IMG/VR virus record: IMGVR_UViG_3300023116_005074
Location: 1 to 23,043 of that record
Length of the DNA stretch: 23,043 nt
Source: a virus
Direction: 5' to 3' (one strand)
Shown here: positions 1-6,564 of the stretch, piece after piece
Layout: the number at the start of each line of letters is the position of its first letter
Numbering within the stretch: the stretch's first letter is position 1
The notes under the pieces: generated by a model
Told to the model about the DNA's origin: nothing
Databases searched by the model: none
What the model saw: the letters and a program-made list of their open reading frames with translations, nothing else
Position numbers and translations under genes: made by a program

Positions 1-280
1 TCATGTTCACAAGTACTTCTTGTACTTCTCCTGGCCATTCATTAAACTGATCTCCGTATAGAGCAACACACTCACTAATTGCGGTGTCAAGGTCACGTTC
101 AAAGACTTCTGCCACTCGCTGTTCAGATACGGGAGTTCCAACTGGTTCACCGTGTTCTGGATCCCCTTCAATGACCAAATGTCCAACTCCGAATGTTGGT
201 AGTCCGAGGTGGTCGAGGTAAACTTCATTTACTACTCCTTCATCAATTTTTAATTGCTCAAATACTGCTTTACGATCCAT
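1..280 (-). CDS. T4-type lysozyme (GH24), 3' part beyond left edge
   Basis: This is an endolysin that cleaves the peptidoglycan glycan strand at the end of infection. It starts at an ATG (280-278) and runs open for 93 codons to the window edge, so the C-terminus is missing. Residues 10-36 carry the T4 lysozyme signature, with IDEG, YLDHLG and PTFGVGH. The catalytic triad falls at E14, D23 and T29, with the same spacing as T4 lysozyme E11/D20/T26. The start is supported by AAAGGA about 8 nt upstream and by a T4-late-type promoter (320-312). Because the fold begins about 3 residues later than in T4 lysozyme, this looks like a free endolysin rather than the lysozyme domain of a baseplate gp5, although a C-terminal fusion outside the window cannot be excluded. 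A 73-aa ORF in another frame over the same bases is a shadow. Confidence 0.9.
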   Translation of the reverse strand, partial: MDRKAVFEQLKIDEGVVNEVYLDHLGLPTFGVGHLVIEGDPEHGEPVGTPVSEQRVAEVFERDLDTAISECVALYGDQFNEWPGEVQEVLVNM

Positions 281-311
281 TTTGTTATCCTTTCTAAAAA
301 ACATATTACTT

Positions 312-320
312 GTATTTATC
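312..320 (-). promoter_or_regulatory. Late-type promoter of lysozyme gene
   Basis: The minus strand reads GATAAATAC, matching the T4 late -10 element TATAAATA. If the last A of TAAATA is -6, as in T4, transcription would start near 307 and give a leader of about 27 nt containing the AAAGGA ribosome binding site. Confidence 0.65.
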
Positions 321-328
321 ACAACCAC

Positions 329-354
329 AAAAAAAGGGCGAATCAAAGTCGCCC
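329..354 (-). terminator. Intrinsic terminator after the small membrane protein gene
   Basis: GGGCGA (336-341) pairs with TCGCCC (349-354) around a 7-nt loop. Read on the minus strand, the stem is followed by seven T's (335-329). It lies between the stop of the 604-377 gene and the lysozyme promoter, so it should separate the two transcripts. Confidence 0.8.
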
Positions 355-376
355 TATTTTTGACTATCAGCAATAA

Positions 377-604
377 TTACTTATTGTCTGACAATAAACC
401 AATTACAATAATTGCAACAATTAAACCTACTAATCCACTGTTACCTAAAGTAGTAACTAGGTTAGTAATATTTGCAACTACGTCACCGATTATAAAAGTG
501 GAACCAAACACTAATTGTGCTACGATTCCCAATCCTAGTAAACCTACTAAGATTGCTGATACGCCCTTAACAAAGTCTTGGGCTAATGTAAATATACTAT
601 TCAT
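377..604 (-). CDS. Small two-helix membrane protein, holin-like candidate
   Basis: A 75-aa protein with two strongly hydrophobic stretches, about residues 15-37 and 56-71, separated by a polar-amphipathic segment, and ending in the short polar tail SDNK. The size, topology and position next to a lysozyme suggest a class II-like holin, but there is no sequence motif for this. The start is well set by TAGGAGGT six bases before the ATG. It has its own near-perfect host-type promoter and is closed by a terminator. An early-type promoter is odd for a holin, which is normally late. It could instead be an antiholin, a superinfection-exclusion protein or another membrane protein. Confidence 0.75.
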   Translation of the reverse strand: MNSIFTLAQDFVKGVSAILVGLLGLGIVAQLVFGSTFIIGDVVANITNLVTTLGNSGLVGLIVAIIVIGLLSDNK

Positions 605-639
605 GAAAATACCTCCTATGATTTGTATATCAATCTTAT

Positions 640-668
640 ATTATAGCAAAATCAATAGGTTATGTCAA
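640..668 (-). promoter_or_regulatory. Host sigma70-type promoter
   Basis: Minus strand TTGACA (668-663), a 17-nt spacer, and TATAAT (645-640): perfect consensus hexamers. It sits directly behind the terminator of the upstream gene and drives the small membrane protein gene. Confidence 0.85.
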
Positions 669-672
669 CCAT

Positions 673-697
673 AAAAAAACCCCCTTACGGGGGTTTT
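673..697 (-). terminator. Intrinsic terminator of the 1308-721 gene
   Basis: CCCCC (680-684) pairs with GGGGG (689-693) around a 4-nt loop, extended by A/T pairs. On the minus strand the stem is followed by seven T's (679-673). It lies 24 bases past the stop of the preceding minus-strand gene. Confidence 0.85.
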
Positions 698-720
698 AAA
701 TTTTAACACTTTTCTAGTTG

Positions 721-1308
721 TTACACACTACCTAAATCAGCAATTGAACCGTAATCTTTAACAGTTAGGTTCTCAGTTACAACTAATACTGTTACTGTTG
801 CTGAACCAGCAGAAGCACTACCTGCATCTACAGTACATACTATGTTAGCATTAGAACTGTAAATTTCTTGATAATTGCTGTGGAATTGGAAAGTTTGAGT
901 CATGTCAGCATCGTCCGCTGTGAACAATCTGTCATCATCACTGCCGTCCCCAACTTTAATAGATGTGCTAGAATTAGCACTTACCCAAGGGCTTGCAACA
1001 TCAACAGTTACACTATACACTAATGAATTTCCAGGAATTTCAAACAGTGTAGTTGTACCTGTATTGTATTGAACTTCTGTACTGACATATTGTGCTACAG
1101 CATTTGTTGCCGCATCAAATTGACCTTTGGTCATGAATGCACTTGCCACTGTAGCATTAGCACCACGTACTTCAACTAGAGTTGTTCCATCATTGTCAGT
1201 AAAACTGAAATAATCGTCTGTAGTGTCCGTTAAAATTTTAAGGCCACGTTTGCCAAATTGTACAAGATTGGCTAGGCCTTTTAACGCAAAGTTGTTCATT
1301 TCTGCCAT
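721..1308 (-). CDS. Probable virion structural protein, beta-rich
   Basis: A 195-aa protein without a recognised domain. After a short N-terminal helix-like part, composition is dominated by T, S, V, A, D and G in alternating patterns typical of beta-rich phage virion proteins such as fibre, decoration or head-tail proteins. There is no signal peptide and there are no membrane helices. The chosen start (MAEMNN) has GGAG eight bases upstream; an internal ATG three codons later is possible. It is a single-gene transcription unit with a late-type promoter (1360-1351) and a strong terminator (673-697), which fits an abundant late structural product. The structural role is inferred from composition and promoter class only. 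Confidence 0.6.
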   Translation of the reverse strand: MAEMNNFALKGLANLVQFGKRGLKILTDTTDDYFSFTDNDGTTLVEVRGANATVASAFMTKGQFDAATNAVAQYVSTEVQYNTGTTTLFEIPGNSLVYSVTVDVASPWVSANSSTSIKVGDGSDDDRLFTADDADMTQTFQFHSNYQEIYSSNANIVCTVDAGSASAGSATVTVLVVTENLTVKDYGSIADLGSV

Positions 1309-1350
1309 GTTGGTTACTCCATTATCGATAATGTAGATTTAACTACAACA

Positions 1351-1360
1351 TTATTTATCA
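1351..1360 (-). promoter_or_regulatory. Late-type promoter of the putative structural gene
   Basis: The minus strand reads TGATAAATAA, overlapping the TAA stop of the upstream SGNH gene. The predicted start near 1346 gives a leader of about 38 nt with GGAG before the ATG. Confidence 0.65.
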
Positions 1361-2145
1361 TATTCTTGTGTAATAATATCTTTAAAAAAATTTTTGTACA
1401 CTTCTATTCCTTTTTGATTAGGATGACAATCTTCGGATGATACCCAATGTGTTGAATCAAACGATAAAGATTGTAAAGGTTTATTGTCTATGAATCTGTT
1501 AAAACATGTGTCCCAATGAGGCCATTTTATTTTATATTTGGTATTAGTACGAACACAATGTCTAAGTGTTACATCACCTGTAGCATTGTATGCATGTATA
1601 AATCCCCATAAAACAGTTGCACCTTTAAAAATGTTTGCATAGTTATTGGCAATTTTAATTGCATTATATGTTTGCATCATAAAACCGTCTAGATCTGGGT
1701 CTTTACTCTTGTTATCTATTTTTTCAATATTCATTTTTTGATTAAAACATTCATCAGTATCGGATCCTGATTTCATATCAATTAAAAGTCTTTCTTTTAG
1801 TATAGGAGATACTACTGTTTCTTCGATCAACTCTGGAAGTATTGTGTAAAAACTTTTTACCATTCCTTCTTCGTAATCAAAATATGGAATTCTATCATCT
1901 ATTGTGAATCCAAAAATCAGCAAAGGTTTTTCACCTGGATTTTGTGTACACCATTCATGTATTTTCTGTACAGGTTGAATTGCTATATCGAAATTACTTG
2001 CACCTCCTTTGGCTAAGTTAGCCCATGGTATATTAAGTTCTTTTCCTAGTAAGCCCGGCCATGTTTGTGATTGGTGTATACCCAAAGTTGTTTTAGAGCC
2101 TTCTGTGAAACTATCACCTGATGCAATAATATAATCAAAATTCAT
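1351..2145 (-). CDS. SGNH/GDSL hydrolase-like protein
   Basis: A 264-aa protein from the ATG at 2145 (MNFDYIIASGDSF). SGNH blocks are visible: IIASGDSFTEG near the N-terminus with the nucleophile serine, NLAKGGASNFD as a block II-like glycine, LLIFGF as a block III-like strand, and DCHPNQKG near the C-terminus carrying the Asp/His pair. This fits an esterase/lipase or carbohydrate deacetylase fold; the substrate is unknown. Longer in-frame starts exist at 2163 and 2232. I prefer 2145 because homology begins there and because the late-type motif at 2151-2160 would start transcription exactly at this ATG. No Shine-Dalgarno sequence is seen. The upstream region overlaps the divergent uvdE promoter. 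Confidence 0.75.
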   Translation of the reverse strand: MNFDYIIASGDSFTEGSKTTLGIHQSQTWPGLLGKELNIPWANLAKGGASNFDIAIQPVQKIHEWCTQNPGEKPLLIFGFTIDDRIPYFDYEEGMVKSFYTILPELIEETVVSPILKERLLIDMKSGSDTDECFNQKMNIEKIDNKSKDPDLDGFMMQTYNAIKIANNYANIFKGATVLWGFIHAYNATGDVTLRHCVRTNTKYKIKWPHWDTCFNRFIDNKPLQSLSFDSTHWVSSEDCHPNQKGIEVYKNFFKDIITQEYDK

Positions 2146-2150
2146 ACAAT

Positions 2151-2160
2151 TATTTATTGA
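2151..2160 (-). promoter_or_regulatory. Late-type promoter giving a possibly leaderless SGNH mRNA
   Basis: The minus strand reads TCAATAAATA. TAAATA occupies 2156-2151 and is followed by exactly five bases and then the ATG at 2145, so a T4-style start would be the A of the start codon. The site overlaps the -35 hexamer of the divergent uvdE promoter by four bases. Confidence 0.55.
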
Positions 2161-2185
2161 CATTGGTATCCAACTAGTATATAAT
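2157..2185 (+). promoter_or_regulatory. Host sigma70-type promoter of uvdE, leaderless start
   Basis: TTGACA (2157-2162), a 17-nt spacer, TATAAT (2180-2185). With the -10 hexamer at -12 to -7, +1 is base 2192, which is the A of the uvdE ATG. Confidence 0.85.
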
Positions 2186-2191
2186 ACTCGT

Positions 2192-3250
2192 ATGTTTGAT
2201 AACACTATACAACGTATTGGCTTTTGTTGCAAGTATCTAGATCCTGATCAAACGCAGAAGCCTAAAATACTAAAAGAAATTCAGCAGAACTTCACGGAGA
2301 AGCAGACCACTGTGGCCTGGATGAATAGGCAAGACAAGGCTGTGGCTGAACAACGCATGTTAGATATAGTTACACATAATATGCAAAGTGCGTACAATTT
2401 GGTTAAATATGTAGGTAGCCTTCCCGAAAACAGGAGAATGGTTCGATTGGGTAGTAATCAAATCCCAATGGCTACAGAACCAACATGGCGTTATGTGTGG
2501 GAAGATCCTACTGTGGTTAAAGAACTTGAAAAGGGTTTTGGCAAAGTTGGAGAACTGGCCAAGTCTCTTGATGTTAGGCTTTCTTTTCATCCCGGGCAGT
2601 TTTGTGTTCTTGCTTCTGCTACTCCAGACATTGTGGAACGCAGTATTGACGAATTTGAGTATCATGTAAACATGGCCCGTTGGATGGGCTATGGTAAGCA
2701 ATTCCAAGACTTTAAGATCAATGTACACATATCAGGCAAGCAAGGTGCAGAAGGTATTATCAAAGTATTGCCTAAATTGTCGCCCGAAGCACTAAATACT
2801 ATTACCATTGAGAACGACGAAATGTGCTGGGGACTCGACGAAAGTCTCAAACTCAAAGATCACTTAGCACTGGTTCTCGACATACACCATCATTGGATCA
2901 GAGATGAAGAATACATACAACCCGAGGATGACAGAGTTAAAGCGGTTATCGACAGTTGGCGTGGAGTTCGCCCTGCTATGCATTACAGTTACAGTCGCGA
3001 CGAGCATCTACCTGCTGGTGACAATACCCATGTTGGTTTGCATGATATCGTGGGACTTCTTGAAGCGGGTCATAAGAAACAAAAACTAAGAGCACATTCA
3101 GACTACTATCCTAATGAAGATGCAAATCTATGGGCATTAAGTTTTATAGATAAGTTTGACATACAATGCGAGGCCAAAGCAAAAAATTTAGCCAGCGGTC
3201 AATTATACGAATTGTACAAACAAACAAAAACTCCGGAGTTTGTAAGTTGA
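2192..3250 (+). CDS. uvdE: UV-damage endonuclease UvdE/UvsE
   Basis: A 352-aa protein that should incise DNA 5' to UV photoproducts in the alternative excision repair pathway. The start MFDNTIQRIGFCCKYL matches the family N-terminus. TIM-barrel metal-site motifs follow in order: HPGQF, NVHISGK, TIENDE, LVLDIHHHWI, MHYSYSR and RAHSDYY, supplying the His/Glu/Asp metal ligands. The length is within the usual family range. The only in-frame ATG compatible with homology lies exactly at the predicted transcription start, without a Shine-Dalgarno sequence. Phage UvdE homologues are known in marine myoviruses and would protect phage DNA in sunlit water. It is transcribed away from the late SGNH gene from an early-type promoter. 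Confidence 0.93.
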   Translation: MFDNTIQRIGFCCKYLDPDQTQKPKILKEIQQNFTEKQTTVAWMNRQDKAVAEQRMLDIVTHNMQSAYNLVKYVGSLPENRRMVRLGSNQIPMATEPTWRYVWEDPTVVKELEKGFGKVGELAKSLDVRLSFHPGQFCVLASATPDIVERSIDEFEYHVNMARWMGYGKQFQDFKINVHISGKQGAEGIIKVLPKLSPEALNTITIENDEMCWGLDESLKLKDHLALVLDIHHHWIRDEEYIQPEDDRVKAVIDSWRGVRPAMHYSYSRDEHLPAGDNTHVGLHDIVGLLEAGHKKQKLRAHSDYYPNEDANLWALSFIDKFDIQCEAKAKNLASGQLYELYKQTKTPEFVS

Positions 3251-3394
3251 CTGATTGGGGAACGCCGAGTTCCTGATCTATCTATCACATCTTAATGAGC
3301 GGTGAAATACTATTTTTGTCAACTGGTTCTATAACCAATCAGTTGCTAATATTTAATTGAATACGAAAAAAACAGGCTAAAAAGGTGCTTTTTT
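3251..3394 (+). other. Intergenic region with two small hairpins
   Basis: No gene is seen. GGAAC (3259-3263) pairs with GTTCC (3269-3273) just after the uvdE stop. AACTG (3321-3325) pairs with CAGTT (3340-3344), with GTT/AAC inside. Neither is followed by a T-run, so they are not clear terminators. Confidence 0.4.
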
Positions 3395-3403
3395 AGTAAA
3401 TAA
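3395..3403 (+). promoter_or_regulatory. Late-type promoter of the ferredoxin gene
   Basis: AGTAAATAA; the predicted start near 3408 gives a leader of about 17 nt that contains the AGGGAGA ribosome binding site before the TTG start at 3425. Confidence 0.55.
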
Positions 3404-3424
3404 TAGGTCTTAGGGAGAAATGAT

Positions 3425-3772
3425 TTGACATATGTAGTAAAAAGCGAATGCGTAGATTGTAAACACACCACATGTGTCAAAGTATGCCCTGTAGACTGTT
3501 TTTATGAGGGCGAAAACACATTAGTTATAGATCCAGATGTGTGCATTGACTGTGCAATATGTGAACCGGAATGTCCTGTAAATGCTATTGTCAGCGATAG
3601 AAAACTCAAACCAGAAGATCACCATTGGTTAGATTTTAACAAAGAAATGAGCAAAGTTTGGCCTAACATACGCAAAGTAAAAGATCCTATGCCAGGCTAT
3701 GAGGATGTGAATTATACACCCGATGAAGCATGGGAAAAAGTTTCAAGAATCCCATTTAAAGATATAACGTGA
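3425..3772 (+). CDS. fdxA: 7Fe ferredoxin (FdxA type)
   Basis: A 115-aa electron carrier. The cysteine pattern equals the [3Fe-4S][4Fe-4S] ferredoxins: C9, C17 and C50 for the 3Fe cluster and C21, C40, C43 and C46 for the 4Fe cluster. The extra C12 and C25 match the free cysteines of Azotobacter FdI, and the long C-terminal tail is typical of FdxA. The start is TTG (3425), chosen because MTYVVKSEC aligns with the family N-terminus and AGGGAG lies about 8 bases upstream; a nearby ATG is out of frame. It has a late-type promoter, and its TGA overlaps the GTG of the next gene. A phage ferredoxin beside phage-encoded Fe-S assembly genes elsewhere in the window is notable; its redox partner is unknown. 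Confidence 0.92.
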   Translation: MTYVVKSECVDCKHTTCVKVCPVDCFYEGENTLVIDPDVCIDCAICEPECPVNAIVSDRKLKPEDHHWLDFNKEMSKVWPNIRKVKDPMPGYEDVNYTPDEAWEKVSRIPFKDIT

Positions 3773-4503
3773 CCCAAAGTAGAATCTTTACTTTTGGTTG
3801 CAGTTTCACTCAGTATTTTTGGCCTACTTGGGCAGACATGATTTGCTATAAAAATGACGGATATAACTTTGGTCAAAAGGGTGGTAGTACAACTCAAATT
3901 TTGCACAAAGTTGCTAACGCAAATCGAAAATATAATTTTACTGAACTAGATAAAATTATTATCATGTTACCTTCTTTGTTTAGGCATGATAAAATTGATA
4001 TTCACAATGGAAAAACTGTTTGGGTATGCAACGGTTCCCAATACGAAAATCCAGAAATTTCTAATGACTGGATGTTTACGCAAAGTTTAAATGATATTAT
4101 ATTCTTAAAAGAATACTTAGAAGCAAATGAATTGTTTTATTGGTTCACAGCAATGCATGATATTTTTAATTCAGACTTTGTAGAATATCAAGATCTAAGT
4201 GAACAGCAATTAGAACATTTAAATTATGTGTCAGAACATATTGATTTTAAATATCCAACCATGCTTGAAAGCCTGGTAAGTATTCCTAACGAATGGGGTA
4301 GTAGAAACCCACTTTATACCCATGGCGGATCACCAGATCTTCACCCTACAATTTTAGAACATTATGAATATGCAAACAAAATAGAAAAAGTAAATATCCG
4401 TAGAGAAGACATACTTATAGCACATCACATGATGTTACAATTAAATAATGTAAGCGAAATGAATGCTTGGTGCAATAAAAACTTTAATATATTTTCTTCC
4501 TAA
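3769..4503 (+). CDS. SGNH hydrolase-like protein (second copy)
   Basis: A 244-aa protein starting at a GTG that overlaps the ferredoxin stop by 4 bases, implying translational coupling. [10 protein letters not shown] near the N-terminus matches the nucleophile block (GxSF), [11 protein letters not shown] matches block II, and SPDLHPT around residue 190 gives the Asp-x-His pair. It is only distantly similar to the SGNH-like gene at 2145-1351. A role in surface polysaccharide modification is possible, but the substrate cannot be read from the sequence. The leader of the next gene begins immediately downstream. Confidence 0.65.
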   Translation: MTQSRIFTFGCSFTQYFWPTWADMICYKNDGYNFGQKGGSTTQILHKVANANRKYNFTELDKIIIMLPSLFRHDKIDIHNGKTVWVCNGSQYENPEISNDWMFTQSLNDIIFLKEYLEANELFYWFTAMHDIFNSDFVEYQDLSEQQLEHLNYVSEHIDFKYPTMLESLVSIPNEWGSRNPLYTHGGSPDLHPTILEHYEYANKIEKVNIRREDILIAHHMMLQLNNVSEMNAWCNKNFNIFSS

Positions 4504-4516
4504 AGATCAAATATTT

Positions 4517-4525
4517 ACTAAATAA
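4517..4525 (+). promoter_or_regulatory. Possible late-type promoter upstream of cell wall hydrolase gene
   Basis: ACTAAATAA lies 14 bases after the stop of the SGNH-like gene and ahead of the host-type promoter. The motif is weaker (CTAAATA rather than TATAAATA). If used, the SleB-like gene would have both early and late transcripts. Confidence 0.35.
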
Positions 4526-4539
4526 CTTTACACAAATAC

Positions 4540-4568
4540 TTGACAAACACACTGATTTTTATTATAAT
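4540..4568 (+). promoter_or_regulatory. Host sigma70-type promoter
   Basis: TTGACA (4540-4545), a 17-nt spacer, TATAAT (4563-4568): perfect consensus. The predicted start near 4575 gives a leader of about 18 nt with AGGG before the ATG at 4593. Confidence 0.85.
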
Positions 4569-4592
4569 ATAACAATAATAGGGATTCAGGGT

Positions 4593-5147
4593 ATGGAACT
4601 AATGACTATTAAAACAGTATTGTTGAGTATGATGGTAAGTTATGCTCCTTACAATGTAAACGGTATAGACATTGATGTTGAGCAAGCATTGTGTTTAGCA
4701 ACTAATGTATACCACGAAGCAAAAGGTGAAACAATAGCAGGCAAAAGTGCTGTTGCTCATGTCACACTAAATCGTGTTAGACACGAAAAATATCCAAGCA
4801 ACATTTGTGATGTTGTCAAACAAGCAAAATACTACACTAACTGGAAAGGTAATCAATTACCTATTATTGGCATGTGTCAGTTTAGTTGGTATTGTGATGG
4901 CAAAAGTGATGACATTCAAATAGTGTATCATGAGGGTTCTCGAAAAGGCAAACCAATAGGGCCTAACATGGAAGCCTGGAAACAGAGTGTTCAAGTTGCA
5001 CTGCTGTCAATGAAAGGCATTACCATAGATCCTACAAGTGGTGCCACACATTATTTCAATCACAACATCAGTCAACCCAATTGGGGGTCGGTGTATCCGC
5101 AAACTGCTGTACTGCATAATCACACATTCTTAAAACGCAACGATTAA
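4593..5147 (+). CDS. SleB/CwlJ-type cell wall hydrolase
   Basis: A 184-aa protein of the Hydrolase_2 family, peptidoglycan hydrolases related to spore-cortex SleB/CwlJ. Visible motifs are LATNVYHEAKGE with the catalytic Glu, AVAHVTLNRV, YPSNICDVVKQ, CQFSWYCDG, GATHYFN and the C-terminal NHTFLK. An N-terminal hydrophobic stretch (residues 5-18) could act as a signal or anchor segment. Two in-frame starts exist (4593 and 4602); 4593 has AGGG nine bases upstream. Control by a perfect host-type promoter is surprising for a lytic enzyme next to a T4-type lysozyme elsewhere. It may act in cell-wall remodelling or be held inactive by lack of export until late. Confidence 0.85.
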   Translation: MELMTIKTVLLSMMVSYAPYNVNGIDIDVEQALCLATNVYHEAKGETIAGKSAVAHVTLNRVRHEKYPSNICDVVKQAKYYTNWKGNQLPIIGMCQFSWYCDGKSDDIQIVYHEGSRKGKPIGPNMEAWKQSVQVALLSMKGITIDPTSGATHYFNHNISQPNWGSVYPQTAVLHNHTFLKRND

Positions 5148-5156
5148 GATAAATAC
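5148..5156 (+). promoter_or_regulatory. Late-type promoter of the nuclease gene
   Basis: GATAAATAC overlaps the end of the upstream gene. The start near 5161 gives a leader of about 32 nt with AGGAG 6 bases before the ATG. Confidence 0.65.
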
Positions 5157-5192
5157 TCTTATAATTCCGTAGGAGGAATATAGGAGTAACAC

Positions 5193-5666
5193 ATGTACGA
5201 ATACAGATGCAAAGTCTTGAAAATCGTTGATGGCGATACAGTGGACGTAGACATTGATTTAGGTTTTGGGATAATTCTCAAAGACGAAAGAGTTCGCATG
5301 ATGGGTATAGACACACCAGAAAGCAGAACAAGAGACAAAGTAGAAAAACAATTTGGTTTAGCCGCAAAGGCAAGACTAAAAGAAATGCTCGATAATAAAT
5401 CAGGACCAATCCTCAAAACTCAAATCAACAAAGATGGCGAAGACATGAGAGGTAAGTTTGGTAGAGTTCTTGGTGACTTTACTGTGTATTGTGGTAAAAC
5501 TGATTCTTGGAGACCAGCAACAGACATCCTCATAGAAGAAGGACATGCTGTAGCATATTTTGGTGGTAGCAAAGAAGAAGTACAAGCAAAACACATGGCT
5601 AACAGAAGCAAACTTATCAGAGAAGGTGTTGTGAAGATGACACTTAAAGAAGCCGGTTTAGAATAA
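5193..5666 (+). CDS. Staphylococcal nuclease-like (thermonuclease) protein
   Basis: A 157-aa protein with a single SNase (OB-fold) domain. Active-site residues are in place: VDGDTVDVDID for the Ca-binding acids, then R35, D40, T41 and E43 in VRMMGIDTPE, and R91 in KFGRVLGDF, equivalent to R87 of staphylococcal nuclease. Unlike the secreted enzyme there is no signal peptide, so it probably acts in the cytoplasm, for example in host DNA breakdown or nucleotide salvage. AGGAG precedes the ATG by 6 bases, and a late-type promoter lies upstream. Confidence 0.88.
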   Translation: MYEYRCKVLKIVDGDTVDVDIDLGFGIILKDERVRMMGIDTPESRTRDKVEKQFGLAAKARLKEMLDNKSGPILKTQINKDGEDMRGKFGRVLGDFTVYCGKTDSWRPATDILIEEGHAVAYFGGSKEEVQAKHMANRSKLIREGVVKMTLKEAGLE

Positions 5667-5699
5667 CCAAAAAATATTAAAATTTTTGTTTGGTTTTTG
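5664..5699 (+). terminator. Weak AT-rich hairpin, possible terminator
   Basis: AACCAAA and TTTGGTT pair around an A/T-rich inner stem and are followed by a run of T. Stability is low, so this is only a candidate stop for the nuclease transcript. Confidence 0.3.
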
Positions 5700-5706
5700 T
5701 AAATAG
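5698..5706 (+). promoter_or_regulatory. Late-type promoter of Sm-like gene
   Basis: TTGTAAATAG-type site; TAAATA at 5700-5705. The predicted start near 5711 gives a 15-nt leader carrying AAGGA before the ATG at 5726. Confidence 0.55.
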
Positions 5707-5725
5707 AGTTCACAAAGGAAATTTT

Positions 5726-6013
5726 ATGTTATTACAAAAACCAATCAAAAAAGGTGAAGTTGTTAGTATTCGCTTAATAACTGGTGAAGAAGTCATAGGA
5801 ACCCTTGAAGAAGAAAAAGACACAGGTGTAAAGGTTTCTAAGCCAATGACTGTTTCTATGAATCAGCAAGGTTACGGTCTTATGCCTTTTATGCTCACAG
5901 TTGATCCAGATCAGTCTCATTTCATTCAGTCATCGCATGTAATGAGTATGGTTAAAACTAATGAAGGCACAGAAAAAGCATATGTGCAATCTACAACTAA
6001 TTTAATTGTTTAA
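5726..6013 (+). CDS. Sm-like (Hfq-like) conserved phage protein
   Basis: A 95-aa protein starting MLLQKPIKKGEVVS, with AAGGA five to six bases before the ATG. An upstream in-frame TTG (5690) lies in the promoter region and is rejected. The pattern of short beta strands, VSIRLITGEEVIGTL followed by a conserved LMPFMLTVDPD block, resembles the Sm/Hfq-like small proteins that I recall as widely conserved in T4-like cyanophages and pelagiphages. If truly Sm-like it could bind phage or host RNA. The RNA-binding role is inferred from fold resemblance only. Confidence 0.7.
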   Translation: MLLQKPIKKGEVVSIRLITGEEVIGTLEEEKDTGVKVSKPMTVSMNQQGYGLMPFMLTVDPDQSHFIQSSHVMSMVKTNEGTEKAYVQSTTNLIV

Positions 6014-6019
6014 AAAAAC

Positions 6020-6048
6020 TTGACTTTCAAACTATTATTTTATATAAT
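6020..6048 (+). promoter_or_regulatory. Host sigma70-type promoter of the PTPS-like gene
   Basis: TTGACT (6020-6025), a 17-nt spacer, TATAAT (6043-6048). Start near 6055; the leader contains GAGG, set about 12 bases before the ATG, which is longer than usual. Confidence 0.8.
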
Positions 6049-6075
6049 GTATATCTAACAGAGGTACACATACAC

Positions 6076-6564
6076 ATGACAAAAAGATTTTATTCAGGTA
6101 AAACATATACACACGCAACTGGTCACAGTTGTGCATTTAGGCAGTGGAGAGCAGACAGTCATTGTAACCTAATACATGGTTACGCATTACAGTTTGAATT
6201 CACATTTGGTGGCGAGTCTTTAGATGAACGCAACTGGATTGTAGACTTTGGTGGCCTCAAACCTTTGAAGCAATGGTTGGCTGACACGTTTGATCACACA
6301 TACTTAGCGGCAGAAGATGACCCTGAAATGGAAACATTTATAATGTTACGAAACTTAAATCTAATTGATTTGAGAATTGTATCAGCAACAGGTTGTGAAC
6401 GTTTTGCTGAAATGGCATTTGACAAAGCACAAGAGATTGTAAGTGAACTTACAGACGGAAGGTGTTGGGTACAAAAAGTTACAGTAAGAGAGCATGAAGC
6501 AAACAGTGCTACAGTTGAACTTGCTGACCATCAAAAACTGCGTTTTTTAGAAGACGTTCAGTAA
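6076..6564 (+). CDS. 6-pyruvoyl-tetrahydropterin synthase / QueD-like protein
   Basis: A 162-aa member of the PTPS/QueD superfamily, which acts on dihydroneopterin triphosphate in pterin or 7-deazaguanine (queuosine/PreQ0) synthesis. Aligning by eye with E. coli QueD gives catalytic C30 (SHCNLIHG), zinc-ligand candidates H17 and H34, the D73-H74 pair in FDHTYL, VDFGGLK, and a Glu in VREHE. The third zinc ligand, the second His of HGH, is replaced by Tyr (HGY, Y36). The FRQWRA and VDFGGLK blocks match a subfamily I recall from marine phages and alphaproteobacteria, so the change is probably a subfamily trait and not decay. The 3' end overlaps the convergent gene by 18 bases. Confidence 0.85.
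   Translation: MTKRFYSGKTYTHATGHSCAFRQWRADSHCNLIHGYALQFEFTFGGESLDERNWIVDFGGLKPLKQWLADTFDHTYLAAEDDPEMETFIMLRNLNLIDLRIVSATGCERFAEMAFDKAQEIVSELTDGRCWVQKVTVREHEANSATVELADHQKLRFLEDVQ

Noticed and set aside
7-228. 73-aa minus-strand ORF at the left edge
   Set aside because: It is in a different frame from the T4-type lysozyme gene, whose catalytic triad, start and promoter are clear over the same bases.
3425-3430. TTGACA as a -35 promoter element
   Set aside because: No TATAAT-like hexamer follows at 16-18 nt; the bases are the TTG start codon and second codon of the ferredoxin gene.
5690-5725. Upstream TTG start for the Sm-like protein
   Set aside because: It would translate the late promoter region; the ATG at 5726 has AAGGA and matches the family N-terminus.
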